Source: Vicinamibacterales bacterium
Lineage (GTDB): Bacteria > Acidobacteriota > Vicinamibacteria > Vicinamibacterales > SCN-69-37
Assembly (NCBI GenBank): GCA_030827135.1
Contig: JAURFE010000007.1
Span: 1-64,000 of the forward strand
Direction: 5' to 3'
DNA: 64,000 nt
The position numbers and the translations under genes were made by a program. Below are positions 1-7,730 of this stretch, in pieces; position 1 is the stretch's first letter; every line of letters starts with the position of its first letter. Under the pieces are notes generated by a model, which searched no databases, was not told where the DNA came from, and worked only from the letters and a program-made list of their open reading frames with translations.

Positions 1-68
1 GCGGCATCCAGGATTCGAAGGTGTCGGACGCATTGATTGCCGACATCAGCCGCGCGATCGCGCGCTAG
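1..68 (+). CDS. C-terminal end of an unidentified protein (partial)
   Basis: An open frame enters from the left edge and stops at TAG 66-68. It encodes about 21 residues ending SDALIADISRAIAR, which reads like an amphipathic C-terminal helix. The gene body is outside the window, so no function can be given. The ending resembles that of ABC-transport auxiliary lipoproteins, but this is only an impression. It converges with the PadR gene that ends at 73. Confidence 0.45.
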   Translation, partial: GIQDSKVSDALIADISRAIAR

Positions 69-72
69 TCAC

Positions 73-441
73 TCACGCCCCGGTGGTGTCGCCCAACACG
101 TGTTTGCGGCGGGCATCACCGATCAGGGCCTCCAGACGCCGCGCCTCGGCGCGCAGCACCTCGTCGCCAAGGGCGGTCAGCCGGTAGTACCGCCGGCGGC
201 TGTCCTCTCCCCTCCCGACGGCCGACGGCATCGACGACTCAACCAGAGCTTCGTTCACGAGGCGCTGGATCAGGGTGTAGAGCGTTCCAGTCCGAAGCTT
301 GAGCGCTCCTCCTGACCGTTCCTCAACCTCCTTGATAATCGCGTATCCGTGCTTGTCTTCATCTGCCAGAGCCAGAAGCACCTGAAAGGCGAACGGTGTA
401 AGTGGCAGAAAATAATGGGGATTACTACTTTCTATCGCCAT
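73..441 (-). CDS. PadR family transcriptional regulator
   Basis: This 122-residue protein is a PadR-type winged-helix repressor. Residues 12-90 carry the family core: LTPFAFQVLLALADEDKHGY, then a KLRTGTLYTLIQRL recognition-helix region and a RRYYRLTALG wing. The length fits the minimal subfamily-1 form, with a short C-terminal dimerisation helix. PadR proteins usually repress an adjacent exporter or detoxification gene and their own gene. No obvious target lies beside it here, unless it is the gene cut off at the left edge. An inverted repeat spans its start codon and a TATCTA box lies 10 nt upstream, which suggests autoregulation. Confidence 0.88.
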   Translation of the reverse strand: MAIESSNPHYFLPLTPFAFQVLLALADEDKHGYAIIKEVEERSGGALKLRTGTLYTLIQRLVNEALVESSMPSAVGRGEDSRRRYYRLTALGDEVLRAEARRLEALIGDARRKHVLGDTTGA

Positions 442-461
442 TTGGCCTCACTAGATAGAAA
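429..461. promoter_or_regulatory. Inverted repeat across the padR start codon, candidate operator
   Basis: TTTCTATC (429-436) and GATAGAAA (454-461) form a perfect 8-bp inverted repeat. It encloses the PadR start codon (439-441) and the -10-like TATCTA at 457-452 on the minus strand. Such a site would block both transcription and initiation of padR. The link to PadR is inference. Confidence 0.45.
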
Positions 462-465
462 AACA

Positions 466-486
466 ATGCATTTTCTACAAGTGCAT
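466..486. promoter_or_regulatory. Second inverted repeat upstream of padR
   Basis: ATGCA (466-470) and TGCAT (482-486) face each other across 11 bp in an AT-rich stretch. Spaced half-sites of this kind (ATGx near xCAT) are common for PadR family operators. The arms are short, so this could be chance. Confidence 0.3.
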
Positions 487-563
487 CTTAAACAATAATT
501 ACAGTGTTTGGTAGGGTTGGACCTGGTTGTGTCGGGTCGGGTTGTGTTGGGTGGGGGCTGGTC

Positions 564-592
564 ACGTAGGGCCCGCTGAACTTGAGCGGGCC
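564..592. repeat. Hairpin repeat element A (ACGTAG flank, GGCCCGCT stem)
   Basis: The flank ACGTAG (564-569) precedes the arm GGCCCGCT (570-577), loop GAACTTG (578-584) and arm AGCGGGCC (585-592). It lies downstream of the DUF1697 gene and upstream of padR. It belongs to the same family as the hairpins near 12.9, 18.1, 42.2 and 43.4 kb. As an RNA on either strand it would be a stable hairpin without a U-tract. Confidence 0.75.
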
Positions 593-612
593 TGGCTCTT
601 CGGGGCGCAGCC

Positions 613-644
613 GCCAGTTGCCCAGCTGCCAACTTGCCCAGTTA
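613..644. repeat. Period-8 tandem word repeat overlapping a stop codon
   Basis: Four octamers follow one another: GCCAGTTG, CCCAGCTG, CCAACTTG and CCCAGTTA. The last one contains the stop codon (TTA on plus, TAA on minus) of the DUF1697 gene. The same arrangement recurs at 16232-16255 and 43441-43472. Confidence 0.55.
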
Positions 645-1184
645 TTCCCGGACGCGAGTGGCGGCCTGGACCTTGAGGACGGTGGCCCAGTTGCGGGTGG
701 TGATGGCGTCCTTGGCGATGGAGTCGAACGCCTTCAGGGCTTTGCTCGCCAGCACCCCGGCGGGGCTCCAGACGTACGCGGCACGGTTGGTGACCGCCAG
801 GCTTTCGTCGCCCCAGTTCTCGGTCGAGAGCGCGCGGGCCGCAAACAGCACCTTCTGGTCCATCACAAAGCCCACGAGGAACTTCGTGTGGTCGGTGGCG
901 ACCTTGCTGAGGGGGTTTTCCCGGATGATCGAGTCGAGGTCGGTCGCCGTCAGCACCAGGGTATTTGCCGAAAAGCCGTGCCGGGTCTCGAGGGCTTCCT
1001 GAATCCGGGCCGCGATCGTCCATTCCGCGGCCTTCTTTCCCTTGAAGACCACGTTGCCGGAATTGAGCACCGTGCGCACGTCCTCATAACCGAGACGCTC
1101 GACAAGGGCCTTGAGGTCCTCCATCGAAATCCGCTTGGCCTTGCCGACGTTAATACCGCGAATGAGCGCGACGTAATAGATCAT
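642..1184 (-). CDS. DUF1697 family protein
   Basis: The 180-residue product matches the DUF1697 family, which is widespread, soluble and of unknown function. The N-terminus YVALIRGINVGKAKRISM, then LKALVERLGYEDVRTVLNSG with NVVF, is the diagnostic family block. The middle LVLTATDLDSIIRENPL segment and the W...Y-type C-terminus are also typical. Length is normal. It stands alone between two unrelated genes, with no sign of an operon. The start at 1184 gives the canonical M-x-x-Y-V-A-L-I-R-G-I-N beginning. Confidence 0.9.
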   Translation of the reverse strand: MIYYVALIRGINVGKAKRISMEDLKALVERLGYEDVRTVLNSGNVVFKGKKAAEWTIAARIQEALETRHGFSANTLVLTATDLDSIIRENPLSKVATDHTKFLVGFVMDQKVLFAARALSTENWGDESLAVTNRAAYVWSPAGVLASKALKAFDSIAKDAITTRNWATVLKVQAATRVRE

Positions 1185-1233
1185 CGATTAAAGCAGCTCC
1201 AGTTTACTACGAGGGCCCTTGGTGCTGCCGCGT

Positions 1234-2409
1234 TCATCGGACGGTCACACCAATGGCGTCACTCACCGCCCTGGGCCCCTTGGCGTCCGACGGACTGTTG
1301 ACCACCTTGCCCTGGACGACCATCGTGGAGGATCCGCCGCCGTCCAGATTGAGAGCATCAGTCAGCTGAAGCCGCTCCGCCAGCCGCTGAAGGTCGCTAA
1401 ATGACATGCCGACGCTGGCGGGCTGCCGCCCATCCACCACCACCAGCCAGATGTCGCCGCGCCGGTCCACGCCGATCATCGTCCGAGGGTGTCGGGTGTT
1501 CACGAAGTTGGGACCGCTCAGACGCTCGGCCTCCCACGACGTGATCTGCTTCCCCCGCACCCTCAGCAGACCGGCGCCGTTCACCACGTGGTCGGCGGTG
1601 TTGAGGCGCTCGGTGTCGAGCCCATTCACAGTCGTCCAATGGGTCTCCACCGTCACCGGCGTGTCTGGCTGGAGCAGCTTGAGTTCGGCGGGGAGTTCCA
1701 GCCCCCCGTACGACAACACGAGACCATCCACCGGAATCGGCGTGCTGCCGGCGTTGGTGCGGATGGCGGTGACCTTCAGGGGGAAGCCACGCAGCACCCA
1801 CTCAACGCCATTCCCAGCGGTGTCGGTATGGTCGTGATACTTCGGTGTGTACAACATCAACTTACCACGGGCACGGGTGGTATCCACGCCGTCCACTCCC
1901 ATGGCCTTCGCCTGATTGTCTGCCCCAATCCGAAGGTCGACCCGCGCGCTGATCTGGTCGAAGGCCAGCTCCGTGCGGCCCTCCGCTGGAGACCAGATCC
2001 CCACGGCGCCTTTGGTCACGGGCGTATCGCTGACGAGTACACCGGCGACTTTGAGCAACCCCACGGGTTCCCCGTTGTTCACATTGAAGAATCCGGCGTT
2101 CACCGCCGCGAGAGCCTTGGCGCGCGTCGCCATCTCAAGCACGGGTTCGGCATACATGACCTGGTCGTTCGACAAGAGGCTCGTCAGCCGCGCACGCTGC
2201 GGGTCGAGCTTCAGCAGCGAGACCTGCACAGGGCCGGTGGGGTCCACCAGTGTCGAATCTGTTGACGTGTGGAAGGTCACGCCGGGCGCAATGGTGTTGC
2301 CCTGACTCAACCACCCGGCCGGCGATACCGAGGACTGCAGCCCACAGGCCAGCGACAGGCTGAGAATCGCCGTGGCGACAAGGGGAGTAAACCAGGGGCG
2401 ACGATTCAT
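1234..2409 (-). CDS. Phosphodiester glycosidase (NAGPA-domain) secreted protein
   Basis: A 391-residue exported protein whose C-terminal two thirds form the NAGPA / phosphodiester glycosidase domain. This fold is known from the lysosomal uncovering enzyme and from bacterial exopolysaccharide-associated proteins. The signature blocks are AVNAGFFNVNNGEPVGLLK near residue 120, TRHPRTMIGVDRRGDIWLV, and NLDGGGSSTMVVQGKVVN near the end. The N-terminus is a signal sequence (LVATAILSLSLAC), so it is secreted or possibly a lipoprotein; the Cys context is not an ideal lipobox. The start at 2409 was chosen over an in-frame ATG at 2469 because it begins the signal peptide and avoids overlap with the divergent gene at 2438. 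The substrate is unknown. Confidence 0.82.
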   Translation of the reverse strand: MNRRPWFTPLVATAILSLSLACGLQSSVSPAGWLSQGNTIAPGVTFHTSTDSTLVDPTGPVQVSLLKLDPQRARLTSLLSNDQVMYAEPVLEMATRAKALAAVNAGFFNVNNGEPVGLLKVAGVLVSDTPVTKGAVGIWSPAEGRTELAFDQISARVDLRIGADNQAKAMGVDGVDTTRARGKLMLYTPKYHDHTDTAGNGVEWVLRGFPLKVTAIRTNAGSTPIPVDGLVLSYGGLELPAELKLLQPDTPVTVETHWTTVNGLDTERLNTADHVVNGAGLLRVRGKQITSWEAERLSGPNFVNTRHPRTMIGVDRRGDIWLVVVDGRQPASVGMSFSDLQRLAERLQLTDALNLDGGGSSTMVVQGKVVNSPSDAKGPRAVSDAIGVTVR

Positions 2410-2437
2410 GAGGATAGGGTCTATTCTTTCACGCGTC
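2410..2437. promoter_or_regulatory. 28-bp divergent promoter between glycosidase and LD-carboxypeptidase genes
   Basis: On the plus strand TATTCT (2422-2427) lies 10 nt before the ATG at 2438. On the minus strand the overlapping complement offers TAGACC/AATAGA boxes 8-10 nt before the ATG at 2409. With only 28 bp between start codons there is no room for 5' leaders, so both mRNAs are probably leaderless or nearly so. Confidence 0.45.
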
Positions 2438-3484
2438 ATGCATCGCCGCACCTTTCTGACCGCTGCCACCCTGCCGTTTCTCGTACCGGCGACAAACGGC
2501 CTGTTTTCGGCCTCTTCCCTTCAGACGCCCGGGACCATCAAGCCGGCTCGACTGCAACCTGGAGACACGGTCGGACTGGTGACACCGGCCACCGCCACCT
2601 ACCAGCAGGATGAACTCGACGTCGCACGAGAATCACTGGAAGGCCTCGGCCTCAAGGTGAAGATCGGAGCGCACGTGCGCGACCGGCACGGCTCACTCGG
2701 CGGGCGCGACACCGACCGCGCGGCGGACCTGAACCGCTTCTTCGCCGACCGCACGGTCAAAGCCATCCTTCCGACGCGGGGCGGATGGGGCACGGCACGC
2801 CTGCTGCCGCTCCTGGACTTCGATCTCATCCGACGCAATCCGAAGATCCTGATGGGCTTCAGCGACATCACCGCATTGCTTAACGGCATTCACGCGCGAA
2901 CGGGTGTGATCACGTTTCACGGCCCAAACGCCGGCGGTCGCTGGGACGAGTTCTCCGTGGACTACGTGCGACGCATCCTCTTCGGCGGCGAGTCGGTCAC
3001 ATTTGAGAATCCGAAAACAACAAGTGATCGCAACGTGCTGACGCAGGTCGAGAACCGCATCCGCGTCATCACTCCCGGTCAGGCATCCGGACGGCTCCTC
3101 GGCGGCAACTTGACCGTGCTCACGGCGATCCTCGGCTCACCTTATGTCCCGAACTTCGATGACTCGATCCTCTTCCTGGAAGACGTGGGCGAAGACTGGT
3201 ACCGCGTCGACCGCATGATGACGTCCCTCAAGCTCGCCGGCATCCTCCCGAAAATCCGCGGCTTCATCTTCGGCACGTGTTCAGAGTGCGGCCCGGGCGA
3301 AGGCTTCGCGTCCCTTACACCCGAGGAGATCTTCAAGGATCACATCGCACCTCTCGGTGTACCCGCATGGAGCGGCGCCATGATCGGCCACGGCCACGCG
3401 CAGTGGACACTACCCGTCGGCGCGCGCGTGAACATCGACACGAACACGGGCACCGTGAGGATGCTCGAAGCCGCGGTCAGCTGA
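2438..3484 (+). CDS. LD-carboxypeptidase (peptidase family S66), Tat-type signal
   Basis: A 348-residue S66 serine peptidase, the family of LdcA (cleaves the terminal D-Ala of muramoyl tetrapeptides in peptidoglycan recycling) and MccF. The visible triad is Ser142 in GFSDIT, Glu248 in LEDVGE and His318 in GHGHAQW. The N-terminus MHRRTFLTAATLPFL has a twin-arginine followed by FL and a hydrophobic stretch, so export by Tat is likely; most LdcA proteins are cytoplasmic. I took the ATG at 2438 rather than the ORF start at 2372, because the signal peptide begins there and a TATTCT box sits 10 nt upstream. It is probably monocistronic. Confidence 0.88.
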   Translation: MHRRTFLTAATLPFLVPATNGLFSASSLQTPGTIKPARLQPGDTVGLVTPATATYQQDELDVARESLEGLGLKVKIGAHVRDRHGSLGGRDTDRAADLNRFFADRTVKAILPTRGGWGTARLLPLLDFDLIRRNPKILMGFSDITALLNGIHARTGVITFHGPNAGGRWDEFSVDYVRRILFGGESVTFENPKTTSDRNVLTQVENRIRVITPGQASGRLLGGNLTVLTAILGSPYVPNFDDSILFLEDVGEDWYRVDRMMTSLKLAGILPKIRGFIFGTCSECGPGEGFASLTPEEIFKDHIAPLGVPAWSGAMIGHGHAQWTLPVGARVNIDTNTGTVRMLEAAVS

Positions 3485-3506
3485 CAAAGATCCTCTGGTA
3501 CGTGCC

Positions 3507-5672
3507 CTATCGGATGACAACGCGTGCGACGACAGCGCCTTCCAGGATGGCGTCGAGGTGTTCGATGCCGCTCACAATGCGGGCAAACACGGTGTAGTCG
3601 TGATCAAGCCGGGGAACGTCCACCAGATCAAAGAAGATTTGCGTGTCTCCGGTGTCGTACCCGCGCGTGGAAATGCCGACCGCGCCGCGCGTGTGCGGCT
3701 CCAACCCCACATCGTCGCGCATGAAGCGGTCGTCGCCGACGTATTCGTTGGCGCCGGGACTCAAACCCTGCACCACGAAGTTGGACACGACCCGGTGGAA
3801 GGTCAAGCCATTGTAGGCACCGGACCGGGCGCGGGTGACGAAGCGCGCCACCGTCATCGGAGCATCAGCCGTGAGCAGCGTCACCGTGATTGTGCCGCCG
3901 CCGGCCATGACGATGTCGGCCTGCCGGGCTGTCAGGGTCTCGCGGAGTTCCGCAGCCGAGGGTTGCACGGGGTACCGGTACTGCCGCGGCCGCGTGGGTA
4001 CTTCCACTTTGGCGGCGGTGAAGGCGCGCATAGCGGCGGTACGGACCGCCACATCCCAATCGCTTGTCCATTCCGCGAGTTCATTCACACGGGCTGGCCC
4101 CAGCAACTCGGTCAGACGCTCGACAATTGCGACGCGGGGGTCGCGGGAGGTATCGGACCCACGCGTCGTCAGGCGCCGGAGTGAGGTGAAGAGCGCGGGC
4201 ACGACGTCGGCGTGCTGGGACGCGGCGAGCGCGCGCGCGGCCGCGCGGACGAGTTGATGATCGTCGCTCTGCAATGCCGCGATGGCGGCTGCCGACAGGT
4301 CCGGGCTTTTCAGCCGGGCCAGCGCCTCAATGGCAGCCGTACGCACGTTGGGCACCGGGTCCTTGCTCAGTGTCAACGCCACAGCCGCGTCATTGACTGC
4401 CCCGGCGATCGTCGCTGCCGTCGCCCGGACCTGCCAGGTGGCATGACTGCTGGCGGCCGGGAGCCGCTTCTGCGCCTCCGCCGGTGCCAGGCGCGCAAGC
4501 GTCGTCAGCGCGCGGGCCGGTCGGTGCCAGGTAGCCGCGCGAGCCGGATCGGCCAACTGATCAGCCAGAGGCGTCACGACCGCGATGACCGCCGGAAGGT
4601 CTCCGCACCCTGTCGTCACGCCGTCCATGGCCTGAAGACTGACGAGCGTCGCTGTGTCGTTCATCGCCGCGACAAGCGGGCCGCAGTCGCGCACGGTCTG
4701 CAGACCTCGCGCGAACGTGCGGACGGCTTCGATGCGCACATGCGCCTGGGGGTCAGCCATCAAGGCGATCACGGAAGGCCGCAGGCGATCGATCGCCGGA
4801 TTCATCATCTGGACCGCGATGCGACGCACCTGCCAGTCCGGATCGGTCGCCGCCTCAAGCATGGTGCCCGTCTCAGTGTCACGCGCGACCTGCAGTGTGG
4901 TCATCACAAGCTGTCGCAGGCGGGCAAGAGTCTCGGCCGTCGCGCCGGTGGCTGCCCGGCCCAGCCCCGCGATGTACCGGAGTCGGGCCCGCGCCGGTTC
5001 AGTGAGCGGTCGCCGCGGGTTGCGTCGCGCAAACGCCTCAAGGCCCTTCGCGGCGCCGACCAGTCGCGCCGGCGATCCGGAGGCCTGCGCGACCAGCAGG
5101 TCTTCCACTGCGCCAAGCTCCGACGCGTCGTGCCGCATGCGGCCGATGGTCGCCAGAATAGTCCCCACGACCTCATCGTCGGTTTCTTTGCCGATTCGGT
5201 CGGCCAGTCTCACGCGGCCACCCGTCACTTCGTCTGCTGTGGGTGGGTCGTCCTCTCGCAGATCGGATCGGGTACCTGACAGCGCCTGACCAACCGCATT
5301 CACAGCTTCGCGGCGAACGGCCGCTGACGAGTCCTCGAGCATCCTGTAGATCCGGGGTGCCATTGAAGGGGCGCCGAATCGGCCAAATGCCTGTACGGCG
5401 AGCCGGCGGAATTCGGCATCCCGCGACGCGGCGGCCTGATCGAGTAGCGCAAGATCACGCTGTTCGAGATGGAGCGGGCCGTGCTCACCGGCGCGGCACG
5501 GACTGAACAAGCGGCGGTCGGCGGCCAGGATGATGTGCTCTCGGGTGAGTCGGTGCGGCTCGGCCAGCTCGGCGTCAGCGCCGCAGGTCTGAATTGGTGC
5601 CTGCGGGGTGGTCGGTTGCGGGACAAGAACGACGACGAGGGCTGCGGCAGCGCCAAACCAGAATGCATTCAT
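3507..5672 (-). CDS. HEAT-repeat protein with C-terminal cyclophilin-type peptidyl-prolyl isomerase
   Basis: A 721-residue exported protein. A signal peptide (MNAFWFGAAAALVVVLVP) is followed by about 530 residues of HEAT-like helical repeats (for example FRRLAVQAFGRFGAPSMAP, VRREAVNAVGQAL). The C-terminal cyclophilin domain covers roughly residues 575-721. The isomerase core is intact: FHRV with the catalytic Arg, NFVVQG, and LDHDYTVFARIVSG. It probably assists folding of periplasmic or outer-membrane clients, with the repeats as a client scaffold (inference). The frame continues upstream to 5741 and beyond without a stop, into the remnant of a paralogue. I chose the ATG at 5672 because it starts a signal peptide. 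Confidence 0.85.
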   Translation of the reverse strand: MNAFWFGAAAALVVVLVPQPTTPQAPIQTCGADAELAEPHRLTREHIILAADRRLFSPCRAGEHGPLHLEQRDLALLDQAAASRDAEFRRLAVQAFGRFGAPSMAPRIYRMLEDSSAAVRREAVNAVGQALSGTRSDLREDDPPTADEVTGGRVRLADRIGKETDDEVVGTILATIGRMRHDASELGAVEDLLVAQASGSPARLVGAAKGLEAFARRNPRRPLTEPARARLRYIAGLGRAATGATAETLARLRQLVMTTLQVARDTETGTMLEAATDPDWQVRRIAVQMMNPAIDRLRPSVIALMADPQAHVRIEAVRTFARGLQTVRDCGPLVAAMNDTATLVSLQAMDGVTTGCGDLPAVIAVVTPLADQLADPARAATWHRPARALTTLARLAPAEAQKRLPAASSHATWQVRATAATIAGAVNDAAVALTLSKDPVPNVRTAAIEALARLKSPDLSAAAIAALQSDDHQLVRAAARALAASQHADVVPALFTSLRRLTTRGSDTSRDPRVAIVERLTELLGPARVNELAEWTSDWDVAVRTAAMRAFTAAKVEVPTRPRQYRYPVQPSAAELRETLTARQADIVMAGGGTITVTLLTADAPMTVARFVTRARSGAYNGLTFHRVVSNFVVQGLSPGANEYVGDDRFMRDDVGLEPHTRGAVGISTRGYDTGDTQIFFDLVDVPRLDHDYTVFARIVSGIEHLDAILEGAVVARVVIR

Positions 5673-5719
5673 AGCCGCGCATCTTACCCCCGACAGAGAG
5701 GTCGTTGGCTCAGCGCGTG

Positions 5720-5987
5720 CGTCGGCGGCGGCCACTCTCACAACCGGCGCCCCGTCGTCCAGAAACGACGCGAGGAAGGTGACATTGGCGGGCGTTTCGA
5801 ACCGGCCGAACTCGCGTACCGCGAAGTCGCGCAGGTCGCTTTACGGATGCTTTGACGCCAGCACCAGCAGATCCAGATCGGCCGCAAACAGCAACTCTTC
5901 AACCGAGATGATCGGCGACTGCTGGGCGCGGAGATGGGCAGCGACCGCCACAACCAGGAGGCAGGCCACGGCCGCCCGGCGTATCAC
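5720..5987 (-). pseudogene. Broken 5' remnant of a second HEAT/cyclophilin-type secreted protein
   Basis: A GTG at 5987 overlaps the stop codon of the M28-like gene as GTGA, the usual sign of translational coupling. It opens a 48-residue frame with a signal peptide (IRRAAVACLLVVAVAAHLRAQ) followed by SVEELLFAADLDLLVLASKHP, then TAA at 5841-5843. Past the stop the same frame stays protein-like (SDLRDFAVREFGRFE, VTFLASFLDDGAPVVR) and runs into the next gene. The order of segments mirrors the N-terminus of the downstream HEAT protein (IILAADRRL, EFRRLAVQAFGRFG, IYRMLEDSSAAVRREA). I read it as a partial tandem duplicate inactivated by a nonsense codon. The 3' limit is approximate. Confidence 0.6.
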
Positions 5988-7714
5988 CGCACGGACCCCG
6001 ATTCCAACAGCGGAGCGGCCAACGCCTCCAGTCGTTCGGTCAATCGCGACGACGGCGGCGAGGTGATGAGGCGGGACACACTCCGTACGGCTTCCGCCGA
6101 CCACGTTCGCCACGCGGCCAGAGCGTCCGCATGCTCAGGCAGCGCCTGGCCATCCCGCAGCTCGACGGCAATCCGCGCACGGCCGGCCCGGGCCACAAGC
6201 TCCGCCACTTCCAGCGACATGGCTTCATCAGACGAAGCGAGGAGCCAGGCGGTCGTGGCGACGGCCACACCCACATTCCGCATCTCGGCGGCACTGGTCT
6301 TGTCGGCGGTGTCCATGTTCGAGTGGTAGTAGCGATCCGTGAAGTGCCAGTTGAGCAGCGACGGAATGCCGGCTGTTCCGAATACCGTGTGGTCGCTGCC
6401 GCCCTCGTAGGGATTTGTTTTCACAACCCAGCCGGTCTTCAGGGCGACCCGTTCGCAGACGGCGAGGTGCAGATCGTTGATGAGATCGCCTTTGAGGCTG
6501 TCTTTGCGGACGTTGCCCCGGCCCCACTCGGAGTTCGGATCCCATGACCGCGTCCAAATCGCACCAGGGTCCGGCCAGCGCTCGACCAGGAAACTACCGC
6601 CGGTCTTTGTGATGTCCTCGCCGGTCATGTCCATCGAGAACATGTACTTCACGCCGGGCACCTTCGCGGCGTTCCGCTGAAGCCACGCACGGCTGCCGCT
6701 GATTTCGTTGAGCCAGAGGAAGGTGATCGTTCTCGCGGGTCGCGGAATCGCACCTGACTCCACGCCGACTGTCAGCGACCGTGCCAGCTCCTGAAGCGTA
6801 GCCACACCGGATGCGTTGTCGTTGGCGCCCGGTTCCTGCACATGCGCCGCGATGACGATGCGCTCGTCGGGCAGCGTGCTGCCGCGAATTTCGTGGACTA
6901 ATGTCCGCTCGGGCTTTTCCGCAAACGTGCTCACCACTTCGACGCGCACACGTTGCGGCCCTGCCTTCAGCGCTGCGCGCAGGGTCTCGTTGGCGCGACG
7001 TGAAGCTTTGAATCCGAACGCTTTCCGTTCGGCATCACGGGGAATGCTGCCCCACTGCAGAATGTCCGGCTCGTTGGCGATGTACCCTGCGATGGAAGTC
7101 GAGATCACGCCAATGGCTCCCCGCTGAACCACCGCCTGCCGGAACAGACCGCCCAGATCGGCGTCACCAATGACGACCGCGCCCTTGACGTCCTTGCCCT
7201 CGAAGTCGGCGGCCTGGCCACGACCCACGTCGACGAGCGGCGCCTCAACCGGACCATTGGTCGAGTAGGAGTTGATCGCCAGCGCGAGGCGCTCGCGTTC
7301 CCTGGACAACACGGCGAGCGGCGCCTGCCCCGCGCGCAGCAGGGACAACGTCCCGACCGTGTGATCCCAACCCGGACTGGGCCCGTCGGCTGTTTCAATC
7401 CAGGTGGACGACGACGGCGTGAGTCGCGCGTGGACACGATCAATCGTCGCGTCGTAGCCGCTGTTGCCGGCAAGTCGCCAATATCCCGATGCGAATTCGA
7501 CCGTGCCCATGGCGGCCGCTTCATCGAACCCGGCCCACGCCCGGTCGATCACCGGCTGAATCGTCTTGACCATGGCCGGCGACAACGCCCGAGCCACCGC
7601 AAGCTCGGCACGGACTTTCGGCTCCGGATCCTGACTCTGCGCCAGCATCGCCGACGCACTCAGCACAAGGCACGCGGCACTCAGCACCCGCACCGAGCAC
7701 CCAGGACTCAGCAC
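5984..7714 (-). CDS. M28 family peptidase-like secreted protein
   Basis: A 576-residue exported protein. After a signal peptide (residues 1-25, ending SASAMLAQ) come a PA-like segment and the M28 zinc-peptidase domain. Zinc-ligand positions are visible: His about residue 291 (IAAHVQ), Asp in GANDNASG, Glu in WLNEISGS, Asp in MDMTGED and His in GGSDHTVF. The general-base Glu that normally precedes the metal Glu appears to be Asn (LNE), and the usual HxD is HVQ. Catalysis may therefore be altered or lost. The gene overlaps the upstream M49 gene by 7 nt, so both are probably cotranscribed. The signal peptide region is made of short DNA word repeats. Confidence 0.8.
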   Translation of the reverse strand: MLSPGCSVRVLSAACLVLSASAMLAQSQDPEPKVRAELAVARALSPAMVKTIQPVIDRAWAGFDEAAAMGTVEFASGYWRLAGNSGYDATIDRVHARLTPSSSTWIETADGPSPGWDHTVGTLSLLRAGQAPLAVLSRERERLALAINSYSTNGPVEAPLVDVGRGQAADFEGKDVKGAVVIGDADLGGLFRQAVVQRGAIGVISTSIAGYIANEPDILQWGSIPRDAERKAFGFKASRRANETLRAALKAGPQRVRVEVVSTFAEKPERTLVHEIRGSTLPDERIVIAAHVQEPGANDNASGVATLQELARSLTVGVESGAIPRPARTITFLWLNEISGSRAWLQRNAAKVPGVKYMFSMDMTGEDITKTGGSFLVERWPDPGAIWTRSWDPNSEWGRGNVRKDSLKGDLINDLHLAVCERVALKTGWVVKTNPYEGGSDHTVFGTAGIPSLLNWHFTDRYYHSNMDTADKTSAAEMRNVGVAVATTAWLLASSDEAMSLEVAELVARAGRARIAVELRDGQALPEHADALAAWRTWSAEAVRSVSRLITSPPSSRLTERLEALAAPLLESGSVR

Positions 7715-7730
7715 CCGGCCCCCCAGTTCA
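7675..7730. repeat. Short-period word repeats encoding the M28-like signal peptide
   Basis: The plus strand repeats variants of GCACTCAGCACC (GGCACTCAGCACCCG, GAGCACCCAG, GACTCAGCACCCGG) across the start of the M28-like gene and the end of the M49 gene. The repeats are read through in frame and supply part of the hydrophobic signal sequence. Confidence 0.45.

Noticed and set aside
4212-5279. Long plus-strand open frames opposite the HEAT/cyclophilin gene
   Set aside because: Arg-rich shadows of a real gene with clear domains on the other strand.
5841-5843. Selenocysteine or stop-codon read-through in the HEAT remnant
   Set aside because: The codon is TAA, not TGA, and no recoding signal is visible. 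SelD in the window is not evidence for recoding here.
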